This document shows positions 1 to 5,321 of a DNA stretch of 5,325 nucleotides, piece after piece. A program made the translations under genes and the position numbers. How positions within the stretch are numbered: position 1 is the stretch's first letter; every line of letters begins with the position of its first letter. The notes beneath the pieces were generated by a model. It saw only the letters and a program-made list of their open reading frames with translations, was not told the DNA's origin and did no database searches. This DNA is from Deltaproteobacteria bacterium (GTDB lineage: Bacteria > Desulfobacterota > Desulfomonilia > UBA1062): assembly GCA_016934135.1 (NCBI GenBank), contig JAFGTK010000035.1:1-5325 (forward strand), read 5' to 3'.

Positions 1-792
1 CCATGTGGTGATGTCGTCTCCGAACCATTTGATGGAGATCTGCTTCATGGTTCCGTCTGCAAACATCTCATCCAGGGTCTTCTGGATCATGTCCTTAAGC
101 GCCACATCCTCTTTCCTGATACCGATACCGATGGGCTCGGAAGTCAATGGCTCAGGAAGAACGGCATATTCACCTGGGCGCTGCGACAGGTAGTAGCGGC
201 CCACAAGTTCGTCCACAGCCAGTGCATCGATCCTGCCGATCTTGAGATCCATGAACGCAGAGGTGTTCTTGTCGTAGCGCTTCACCTCTTTGAATGTCTT
301 GTTGAGGCTCTGCAGGGCTTCTTCAGAAGTGGAGCCCAGCTGTACACCTACCACAGAGGTCTCACCCAGATTATTTACGCTCTTGATCTTGTCGTTGCCA
401 GCTGCCACAACCATGATCTGCTTTTCCATGATGTATGGCTTTGTGAATGAAATCTCTTTCTCTCGCTCAGCTGTTATGGACATACCAGACCATATGATAT
501 CGAACTTATTCGTTTTTAAAGACATGATCACGCCCTTCCAGGCAGTCGGCTGATGAACGATCTCTATCCCGAGTCTTTTTCCGAGCTCCTTCGAGGCATC
601 GATATCAAAACCAACAAGCTCATCTTTCTCATTGCGGAACTCCATGGGCGGGAATGCATCGTCAATGCCGATAACGAGTTTCCCGGCAGCCTTTATACTG
701 TCCCAAGATCCATCATCTGCTGCGCCGGCTGTAGTTATGGAAAGCATTGCTGCGACAAGCATGAACCCTATTATCATAAAAATCTTCTTCAT
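1..792 (-). CDS. Periplasmic amino-acid-type ABC transporter substrate-binding protein (SBP family 3), 3'-truncated by window edge
   Basis: Reading the minus strand from the ATG at 792-790 gives 264 uninterrupted residues to the window edge, so only a short C-terminal tail is missing. A GGGGAGAGG Shine-Dalgarno lies about 5 nt upstream of the ATG. Residues 1-24 are a Sec signal peptide (MKK start, hydrophobic core, AGA|A cleavage site near 24/25) with no lipobox cysteine, so a soluble periplasmic protein is expected. The mature part has the family-3 signature: GKLVIGIDDAFPPMEF (37-52), LVGFDIDASKELGKRLG (59-75), then SITAEREKEISFTKPY (105-120). In this family the arginine (R110) grips the ligand carboxylate and an aspartate in the second lobe (probably D194 in LAVDELV) grips the amino group, so a polar amino acid is the likely ligand. 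The permease and ATPase genes, if linked, lie left of the window. It is divergent from the selenium operon; no functional link is shown. Confidence 0.93.
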   Translation of the reverse strand, partial: MKKIFMIIGFMLVAAMLSITTAGAADDGSWDSIKAAGKLVIGIDDAFPPMEFRNEKDELVGFDIDASKELGKRLGIEIVHQPTAWKGVIMSLKTNKFDIIWSGMSITAEREKEISFTKPYIMEKQIMVVAAGNDKIKSVNNLGETSVVGVQLGSTSEEALQSLNKTFKEVKRYDKNTSAFMDLKIGRIDALAVDELVGRYYLSQRPGEYAVLPEPLTSEPIGIGIRKEDVALKDMIQKTLDEMFADGTMKQISIKWFGDDITTW

Positions 793-813
793 ATACCTCT
801 CCCCCTCATAATT

Positions 814-842
814 TTTTAAGACCAACTAAATGTATTAAACAA
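814..842 (-). promoter_or_regulatory. Possible sigma70-type promoter for the solute-binding protein gene
   Basis: On the minus strand TTGTTT (842-837) and TTAAAA (819-814) are separated by 17 nt, and the ATG follows roughly 20 nt after the -10 hexamer. The -35 is fair but the -10 is poor, and such matches arise easily in AT-rich DNA. The call rests mainly on position. Confidence 0.22.
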
Positions 843-867
843 AAGTCCGGACAAATACAAGGAACAA

Positions 868-888
868 AGCTGATAGGGATCATCAGCT
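868..888. repeat. 7-bp perfect inverted repeat (AGCTGAT / ATCAGCT), possible operator
   Basis: AGCTGAT at 868-874 and ATCAGCT at 882-888 are perfect complements around a 7-nt spacer. No T-run follows on either strand, so an intrinsic terminator is unlikely. The size and the position between two divergent genes would suit a dimeric regulator site, but no regulator gene is present and the match could be chance. Confidence 0.35.
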
Positions 889-1054
889 CGTGATAGACAG
901 GCTCTCTTAAAGACATCTCTTCTTCCATTACCGGACACTCGAAGAAAACGCTATTCATGTTTTCATAATCGCCTATATCCAACCCATTAACAATTCTTCT
1001 ATTCTTTATATTACTATGATGAATACAATAGCCTTCTACTTTCATTCTTGTTAT

Positions 1055-1085
1055 TTGTATTATTCCTTTTTTCTATCTATATACT
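1055..1085 (+). promoter_or_regulatory. Possible promoter for the yedE operon
   Basis: TATACT at 1080-1085 is one base from the TATAAT consensus. TTGTAT at 1055-1060 is a candidate -35 with a long 19-nt spacer. It lies in the most AT-rich part of the intergenic region and would give a leader of about 75 nt before the yedE ATG. The evidence is sequence similarity only. Confidence 0.25.
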
Positions 1086-1150
1086 TCTATCGGGAAGAAA
1101 AAAGGCTGAATCTGCCTGATGATTCTTTCTTTAGCAATCATTTGAACCAA

Positions 1151-1158
1151 CAGGAGGT
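1151..1158 (+). promoter_or_regulatory. Strong Shine-Dalgarno (CAGGAGGT) fixing the yedE start
   Basis: A near-consensus ribosome binding site lies 7 nt before the ATG at 1166. It picks that start over the in-frame ATGs at 1016 and 1019, which would add 50 AT-rich-encoded residues absent from the usual family architecture. Confidence 0.85.
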
Positions 1159-1165
1159 TAATTTT

Positions 1166-2257
1166 ATGCGTGTAAAGAATGTATTGGCTACCAGATGGGG
1201 CATCATTGCAGTGGGTGCAATTATAGGAATACTGGCGCCTGTTCTTCAGAAAATGGGCAACCCCGGCAACATGGGTATATGTGTTGCCTGTTTCGAGCGG
1301 GACATTGCAGGGGCGATCGGCATTCACCGTGCAGCGGTTGTCCAGTATATGCGGCCCGAGATCATAGGCTTTGTCCTGGGGGCGCTTGCAGCTGCGCTCA
1401 TATTCAGGGAATACCGTCCCAGGGCAGGCTCTGCTCCCATTGTAAGGTTTATCCTGGGCGTATTCGCCATGATCGGTGCGCTTGTCTTTTTAGGATGTCC
1501 ATGGCGCGCCCTGCTTCGGCTGGCAGGCGGCGACCTGAACGCCATACTAGGCCTTGCGGGTCTTGCATTCGGCATCTGGATCGGGACACTGTTTCTCAAG
1601 GGGGGATATAACCTGGGTAGGGCGGAACCGACCTATACCTCTGTCGGTCTGCTCATGCCTCTTGTCATGCTGGGATTCCTTGCACTTGCCCTTATATACC
1701 CGCAGGTTCCAGGGGAACCGGCAAGCGGAGTGCTCTTCTACAGTGTAAAAGGGCCAGGCGCCATGCATGCATCGCTTATCGTATCGCTCATAGTTGGCCT
1801 TGCAATAGGCATCCTTGCCCAGCAGAGCAGGTTCTGCACCATGGGTGCATTCCGCGACCTCATCCTTTTCGGCCAGACGCACCTCTTTGGCGGTATCGTT
1901 GCCCTGCTTATCGTTGCAGCCGTCACCAATCTCATCCTCGGTCAGTTTAATGCAGGTTTTGCAGGACAGCCGGTTGCACACACGCTCCATGTATGGAACT
2001 TTGCCGGCATGGCCCTGGCAGGTCTTGCATTTGCCCTTGCAGGAGGCTGCCCGGGTCGTCAGCTCTTCCTTGCCGGTGAAGGCGACGGAGACGCAGCGGT
2101 ATTCGTGATCGGCATGATTGTCGGTGCAGGATTCGCCCACAATTTCGGTCTGGCAAGCTCACCCAACGGACTTGGCCCCCATGGAATAGCCGCACTGGTC
2201 GTCGGATTCATCGCATGCCTGTTCATAGGCTTTACCATGAGAAAGAAAGCAGCATAA
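1166..2257 (+). CDS. yedE: YedE-type selenium-associated membrane transporter (YeeE/YedE family)
   Basis: A 363-residue, highly hydrophobic inner-membrane protein of the YeeE/YedE family. Relatives include the thiosulfate transporter YeeE (TsuA). The selenium-associated YedE subgroup is found with selD and is thought to import a reduced selenium species. The start is set by the Shine-Dalgarno at 1151-1158. The fold is a visible pseudo-repeat: GICVACFERD (38-47) with LGCPWRALLRLAGGD (109-123) in the first half, SRFCTMGAFRD (221-231) with GGCPGRQLFLAGEGD (293-307) in the second. Cysteines C39, C42, C111, C224 and C295 sit in these loops, where the family passes a sulfur or selenium atom through the membrane. 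Hydrophobic segments fall near 11-28, 65-80, 92-110, 126-144, 160-178, 203-218, 240-258, 278-293, 311-327 and 340-356. The tail is MRKKAA, probably cytoplasmic. It is the first gene of the five-gene unit, 13 nt before the TusA-like gene. Family assignment is secure; selenium rather than sulfur as cargo is inferred from the neighbours. Confidence 0.92.
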   Translation: MRVKNVLATRWGIIAVGAIIGILAPVLQKMGNPGNMGICVACFERDIAGAIGIHRAAVVQYMRPEIIGFVLGALAAALIFREYRPRAGSAPIVRFILGVFAMIGALVFLGCPWRALLRLAGGDLNAILGLAGLAFGIWIGTLFLKGGYNLGRAEPTYTSVGLLMPLVMLGFLALALIYPQVPGEPASGVLFYSVKGPGAMHASLIVSLIVGLAIGILAQQSRFCTMGAFRDLILFGQTHLFGGIVALLIVAAVTNLILGQFNAGFAGQPVAHTLHVWNFAGMALAGLAFALAGGCPGRQLFLAGEGDGDAAVFVIGMIVGAGFAHNFGLASSPNGLGPHGIAALVVGFIACLFIGFTMRKKAA

Positions 2258-2270
2258 GGAGGAAAAAACA

Positions 2271-2489
2271 ATGGCGGAAACAGTTGACGCACGCGGGCTT
2301 AGCTGTCCACAGCCCGTTATATTGACCATGAACAGGATCAAGGCTCTCGGAAAAGGCTCTATAGAAGTGTTCGTTGATACCGACACCTCAAAGGAAAACG
2401 TCTCACGTGCAGCCACGAGCAAGGGATGGGAGGTCAAAAACATAGAGCCTGACGGCACAGGCTACAAGGTCACCATAGAGAAGGCGTGA
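2271..2489 (+). CDS. TusA/SirA-family sulfurtransferase, YedF N-terminal-like (single domain)
   Basis: A 72-residue protein consisting of one TusA/SirA domain. It opens with the diagnostic VDARGLSCPQPVILTMNRI (residues 5-23); the CPQP cysteine, C12, is the residue that carries persulfide (or perselenide) in this family. The rest follows the fold: a beta strand IEVFVDTDTS, a helix with NVSRAATSKGW, and a final GYKVTIEKA strand. AAGGAGG (2256-2262) lies 8 nt before the ATG and overlaps the yedE stop. Selenium-linked YedF proteins are usually longer, joining this domain to a C-terminal DsrE-like domain. Here the C-terminal domain is absent and a DUF3343 gene follows at once, so the carrier function may be split between separate chains. 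Likely role: accept sulfur or selenium after YedE import and pass it on to a partner. Family is certain; selenium specificity is inferred from context. Confidence 0.92.
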   Translation: MAETVDARGLSCPQPVILTMNRIKALGKGSIEVFVDTDTSKENVSRAATSKGWEVKNIEPDGTGYKVTIEKA

Positions 2490-2491
2490 TA

Positions 2492-3043
2492 ATGTCAGTT
2501 GCGAGCTTTTTCAGATCCCGCAGATCGAAAAAGGATATTCCCAGGGACGTCGATTCCGGAATCCTGATCTTCGACACCACGAGCGAGGTCATCAGCGCCG
2601 AGAAGGTACTGAAGGAAAACGGCTGGCAGATCCGGGTCATGGGTCCTCCTCCCGAGGTTCAGACAGGGTGTGACCTGGTCATCGAATTTCCTCACATGGA
2701 AGAACTCGATATCCTGAGGACACTCAGGGAGGCAGGCGTTTCACCAAAAGAGGTGGTGCCGGTAAGCTCACCCCTGCTCAGGCCTGTGGATCTTTTCAAT
2801 ATCAAGGATTTCGGCGGCCACCTCATGGTGAGGGCTGCAAACATGAAGATCACTGTGGACAAGAAAAGCCTGGCGATAGTGAACATATCAGGAGGGGGCT
2901 GCCCCGATGTCCCCTACCTTGCAAGCGAGATGACAGGCAAAAACCTTTTTCAGGCACCAAGCCCGAACGATATAGGCCATACCCTGTGCGCATATGCACT
3001 CCAGCTTGCCTATGAGGAGATCATGAAAAGATGCTCGCAATAG
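2492..3043 (+). CDS. DUF3343 (putative Se/S carrier-like) protein with extra C-terminal domain
   Basis: 183 residues from the ATG at 2492. GAGAAGG (2478-2484) gives a 7-nt spacing to this ATG but only 1 nt to the in-frame GTG at 2486, so the ATG is preferred. Residues 1-20 are a basic leader (FFRSRRSKKD). Residues about 22-95 match DUF3343, the putative Se/S carrier-like family: a GILIFDTTSEVISAEKVLKE strand-helix (23-42), a WQIRVMGPPPEV strand, then TGCDLVIEF (58-66), where C60 is the family's conserved cysteine. DUF3343 proteins usually end near 80-100 residues. Here about 85 residues follow, with a glycine-rich GGGCPDVPYLASEM (134-147, C137) and a helical tail with C166 and C181. I do not recognise that second domain. 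The gene is 2 nt downstream of the TusA-like gene and overlaps the kinase-fold gene by 13 nt, which suggests translational coupling. Probable role: cytoplasmic selenium or sulfur carrier; the function of the C-terminal half is unknown. Confidence 0.82.
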   Translation: MSVASFFRSRRSKKDIPRDVDSGILIFDTTSEVISAEKVLKENGWQIRVMGPPPEVQTGCDLVIEFPHMEELDILRTLREAGVSPKEVVPVSSPLLRPVDLFNIKDFGGHLMVRAANMKITVDKKSLAIVNISGGGCPDVPYLASEMTGKNLFQAPSPNDIGHTLCAYALQLAYEEIMKRCSQ

Positions 3044-3924
3044 TCGGCACCGTACCTGACAAGGATTTCCCCATCACCCACGGGGAATTATCCCTTGATG
3101 GGGACCTGCTCAAGATCAGCAGTTCTTACATACATGTCAACCGGGGCACCTCCGCACTTATGGCAGCCGCTGCAGTAACGGCGGATATGCTGGGCACACA
3201 GGCGCCTTACGGATTCCTGGTAGGCGATATCGGCCACGGTAAAGGCAGCAGAGATCTCTACAGTTATCTTACCGAACATATCCATGAATTTGAATTGGAC
3301 ACCCTTACCTTCCACTACCTCCAGCCCATTGCACACTGGCACGACAGGGTTCTGGGGGCTGTCATGGGGCTTCGCAGCAAACCAGTGCTGATCGCTGATG
3401 CAGGCTTCATGTATGCCGCCAAGATGAGCGGATCTGCGAGGAGCTATGACCTGTTTACCCCTGATCTCGGTGAGCTGGCTTTTCTTGCAGACGAATCCTC
3501 TCCGCACCCCTTCTACACCCGGGGATTCATACTCCATGATGAAAACAAGGCGCCCGACCTTATCAAGAGGGCATACAACCACGGTAATGCAGCGAACAAC
3601 CTTCTGGTAAAGGGGCGGCATGATTATGTCGTTCACAAAGGCAAGATTGCAGCAACCGTAAGCACCCCGTCGGTAGAGGCCCTCGAAGCCATCGGGGGCA
3701 CAGGAGATACCATCACGGGCATTGTCAGTGCGCTGATATCAGCAGGGTATGAAATACCGGAAGCCGCCGGTACCGCTGCTTATGCAAACAGGCTCGCAGG
3801 GGAATATGCCGATCCGTCGCCTGCAACAAGTGTCTTTGAAATCATCTCGTGCATACCGCGCGCTCTCGATGAGATCCTCGGCAAAGACGGATCAGTCACC
3901 AAAGGGGTTATCCATCATGCATAA
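3031..3924 (+). CDS. Divergent ribokinase-fold protein, NAD(P)H-hydrate dehydratase (YjeF C-terminal/NnrD)-like
   Basis: 297 residues; GAGGAGA at 3014-3020, inside the preceding gene, is 10 nt before the ATG. The second half carries the ribokinase-superfamily signature. VLIADAG (119-125) matches the family DADAL strand and FTPDLGE (142-148) matches LTPHPGE. NNLLVKGRHDYVVHKG (189-204) matches the K-G nucleotide-side strand. IGGTGDTITGIVSALISAG (221-239) is the anion-hole and catalytic motif, with D226 as expected base. This order is that of the dehydratase that repairs hydrated NAD(P)H using ADP or ATP. The N-terminal half is much less similar: the usual glycine-rich stretch is replaced by VNRGTSALMAAAAVTADMLG (36-55). 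There is no N-terminal epimerase domain, although many bacterial homologues are fused to one. Context inside a selenium operon suggests a pathway-specific kinase or phosphatase-like activity rather than housekeeping repair, but the substrate cannot be read from sequence. The fold call is strong, the activity call weak. Confidence 0.8.
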   Translation: MLAIVGTVPDKDFPITHGELSLDGDLLKISSSYIHVNRGTSALMAAAAVTADMLGTQAPYGFLVGDIGHGKGSRDLYSYLTEHIHEFELDTLTFHYLQPIAHWHDRVLGAVMGLRSKPVLIADAGFMYAAKMSGSARSYDLFTPDLGELAFLADESSPHPFYTRGFILHDENKAPDLIKRAYNHGNAANNLLVKGRHDYVVHKGKIAATVSTPSVEALEAIGGTGDTITGIVSALISAGYEIPEAAGTAAYANRLAGEYADPSPATSVFEIISCIPRALDEILGKDGSVTKGVIHHA

Positions 3925-4135
3925 TCCCGACATCAGGATAGATATGACCGTACTTGATGTGGTGAGCGAGCACGAGGGCACTGACAAGATATTCAGCAGC
4001 TATGATAAAAAGGCAGGAGAGTGCATCTGCTGCAACAGTCTGTTCGAGACCATCGAGGCTGTTGCCCGGAAATACAAAATCGATCTGGAATCCCTCATTC
4101 ACGATCTGGAAGAAGAAATCGGCAGAAAGAAATAA
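3917..4135 (+). CDS. Small DUF1858-like cysteine-motif protein
   Basis: A 72-residue protein whose ATG at 3917 overlaps the end of the kinase-fold gene by 8 nt; AAAGGGGT (3901-3908) is the Shine-Dalgarno, 8 nt away. A longer open frame in the same phase begins at 3749 but lies wholly inside the kinase gene and is a shadow. The pattern IDMTVLDVVSEHEGTDKIF (8-26), then GECICCNSLFETIEAVARK (34-52), then YKIDLESLIHDLEEEI (53-68) follows DUF1858, which normally reads V-x-evl...G-x-x-C-x-x-C...TleeaA...hGid...Ll. Here the cysteines are C36, C38 and C39, so the motif is C-x-C-C. DUF1858 domains occur with redox and hybrid-cluster-type proteins, but their function is not established. As last gene of the selenium unit it may be another thiol or selenol carrier, or a small adaptor; this is inference. 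Confidence 0.75.
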   Translation: MHNPDIRIDMTVLDVVSEHEGTDKIFSSYDKKAGECICCNSLFETIEAVARKYKIDLESLIHDLEEEIGRKK

Positions 4136-4182
4136 CACCGCATTTTGGATTATGGATACTATTAACCTTGTGGGAACAGCTT

Positions 4183-4205
4183 TGGCCGTTACACAGTGCC
4201 GGCCA
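4183..4205. repeat. 6-bp inverted repeat (TGGCCG / CGGCCA) in the convergent gap
   Basis: TGGCCG at 4183-4188 and CGGCCA at 4200-4205 can pair around an 11-nt loop, in the 116-nt gap between the DUF1858-like gene and selD. A run of A and T (4206-4220) follows on the plus strand as A-rich DNA. A T-run downstream is therefore missing for the operon, and for selD the T-rich stretch comes before the hairpin rather than after it. A clean intrinsic terminator is not shown for either side, although the position suits transcription ending here. Confidence 0.35.
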
Positions 4206-4251
4206 TAAAAATAATAAAATGGCTGACCGGCCCTGCAGAATCATATCCGGC

Positions 4252-5292
4252 TTATTCGACCATTATCCCGCCCGGATGATCCCGGGTGATCTCTCCTATT
4301 ATTGCCGCATCGGTTATTCCTGCATCGTGCAGCATGACAAGGAGCCTGTCTGCCTGATCGGAAGGCAGAGATATCATAAGCCCGCCAGATGTCTGCGGGT
4401 CGAACAGGATCTTCATGATGTCATCGCTGACACTTGAGTTTTTTTCCACAAAGGATTCCCGGTACTTCTCATTACGGTAGGCCCCGGCAGGTATCAGGCC
4501 CATCGATGCATACTCAAGCGCCTCTTTTATAACAGGGACGCGTGAGGAAAAGATTCTCATACCCACATCGCTTTTTTCTATCATCTCGCATGCATGGCCG
4601 AGCAGACCGAAACCGGTCACATCCGTACATGCATGCACATCAAAGCCTTCCATGAGTTCTGCGGGCGTCTTGTTCAGGGTATTCATATACATGGCCACCT
4701 TTTCTTCCACACCGGCATCAGCAATGTCCGCCTTGATTGCCGTGGATATGATTCCCGTACCCACGGGTTTAGTGAGAATGAGTTTATCGCCGACTTGCGA
4801 GCCGATATTCTTGAGGATTCTATCCGGATGGACAATTCCGGTAACAGAGAGCCCGTACTTTATCTCGGAATCATCGACACTGTGCCCTCCAACAAGGAGG
4901 GTACCTGCCTCAGCCATCTTGTCATACCCGCCCCTGAGGATCTCCTGAAGGATGGAAACATCACCTTTCTGCGGAAAGCAGATGATGTTCATGGCAGTAA
5001 GCGGTCTGCCGCCCATGGCGTAGACATCGCTCAATGCATTGGTCACGGCGATCTGACCGAACATGTATGGGTCGTCCACAACTGGGGTAAAGAAATCAAG
5101 GGTGAGAATGAGTGCAGTATCATCACTGATCCTATACACACCGGCATCATCCGGCTTATCCATACCCACCAGAAGATTCGGGTCTCTCATAACCGGTAGG
5201 ATTCCGACTGCCTGGTCCAGAACCTCCGGACCGAGTTTGCAGGCTCAACCTGAACCATGGACCGTTGTTGTCAGCTTTATCTTCTTATCCAT
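4252..5292 (-). CDS. selD: Selenide, water dikinase (selenophosphate synthetase), selenocysteine-containing
   Basis: SelD makes selenophosphate from selenide and ATP, the selenium donor for Sec-tRNA and selenouridine synthesis. The true start is the ATG at 5292-5290, giving 346 codons, almost the usual 347. The in-frame TGA at 5247-5245 (codon 16) falls in VHGSG-U-ACKLGPEVL. This aligns with the E. coli SelD motif SHGAGCGCKI, so Sec replaces the catalytic Cys17, and K19 matches the essential lysine two residues beyond. Other motifs are present: PDDAG (47-51), LDFFTPVVDDPYMFG (65-79), TNALSDVYAMGG (84-95), VGGHSVDD (134-141), LTKPVGTG (173-180), CTDVTGFGLLGH (222-233) and FDPQTSGGL near 300-308. 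Aspartates 49, 66, 89 and 224 match the metal and ATP ligands. Treating TGA as stop would give a false start at 5190 and lose the first 34 residues, including the active site. The Shine-Dalgarno is weak (GCGGA about 6 nt upstream). It converges on the operon. Confidence 0.96.
5210..5244 (-). promoter_or_regulatory. Bacterial SECIS hairpin downstream of the selD UGA
   Basis: The RNA just after the UGA can form an upper stem of 8 pairs: GGUCCGGA (5232-5225) with UCUGGACC (5221-5214), one of them a G-U wobble. The loop is the trinucleotide GGU (5224-5222). GCCU (5244-5241) and AGGC (5213-5210) can add a lower stem, leaving an 8-nt one-sided internal loop. The loop starts 20 nt after the UGA. GGU in the apical loop and a distance of about 17-20 nt match the E. 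coli fdhF SECIS bound by SelB. The hairpin must also encode the conserved SelD N-terminus, so some pairing could be incidental, but the loop match is striking. Confidence 0.85.
5245..5247 (-). other. selD: Selenocysteine UGA codon (SelD residue 16)
   Basis: The codon lies in frame between GSG and ACK, at the catalytic cysteine position of SelD. The reading frame is conserved on both sides, so this is recoding rather than truncation or a frameshift. Confidence 0.95.
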
Positions 5293-5309
5293 CTCTCATC
5301 CGCTTTCTT

Positions 5310-5321
5310 AAATTCGAATTT
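5310..5321. repeat. 12-bp perfect palindrome upstream of selD (AAATTCGAATTT)
   Basis: AAATTCGAATTT reads the same on both strands. A second TTCGAA follows at 5320-5325, where the window ends. It sits 18 nt before the selD start codon, within the expected leader or promoter region. It could be an operator half or part of a longer repeat; AT-rich palindromes of this size also arise by chance. Confidence 0.4.

Larger units (their letters stand above)
793..1165. other. Divergent AT-rich intergenic region without a supported gene
   Basis: This 373-nt stretch separates the divergently transcribed solute-binding protein and yedE. It is clearly more AT-rich than the flanking genes, especially 1000-1165. 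It must hold the promoters for both directions. Visible structure is limited to a 7-bp inverted repeat (868-888), an 8-bp GTCCGGAC palindrome at 845-852 whose CCGGAC core recurs at 931-936, and promoter-like hexamers near both genes. A minus-strand open frame (806-1045) has no Shine-Dalgarno and no recognisable family. I see no tRNA, no known riboswitch and no selenium-related RNA here. Confidence 0.7.

Noticed and set aside
806..1045. 79-codon minus-strand open frame upstream of the solute-binding protein gene, with a C-x-C-x(3)-C stretch near its end
   Set aside because: No Shine-Dalgarno before its ATG, no recognisable family, and it lies across the intergenic region that must hold both promoters. 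Kept as unproven rather than annotated.
1016..1165. 50-residue N-terminal extension of YedE
   Set aside because: The AT-rich extension lacks a Shine-Dalgarno, while the ATG at 1166 has CAGGAGGT at ideal spacing and gives the expected family N-terminus.
1547..2140. Long minus-strand open frame (197 codons) inside yedE
   Set aside because: Antisense shadow of a strongly supported membrane protein; its translation is rich in Cys and charged residues with no family resemblance.
2486..2491. GTG start for the DUF3343 protein overlapping the TusA-like stop (GTGA)
   Set aside because: The Shine-Dalgarno would be only 1 nt away; the ATG at 2492 has 7-nt spacing.
3088..3636. Minus-strand open frame (182 codons) inside the kinase-fold gene
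   Set aside because: Antisense shadow; the plus-strand protein has intact family motifs and no domain is seen on the other strand.
4183..4251. Intrinsic terminator for the operon or selD
   Set aside because: Hairpins are short and the A/T tract (4206-4220) is on the wrong side of the best one, so a terminator was not asserted.
4252..5190. SelD starting at the ATG at 5190
   Set aside because: This would remove the glycine-rich catalytic loop and the essential lysine. Reading through the UGA restores a full-length protein.
4594..5199. Plus-strand open frame (201 codons) opposite selD
   Set aside because: Antisense shadow of the highly conserved selD coding sequence.
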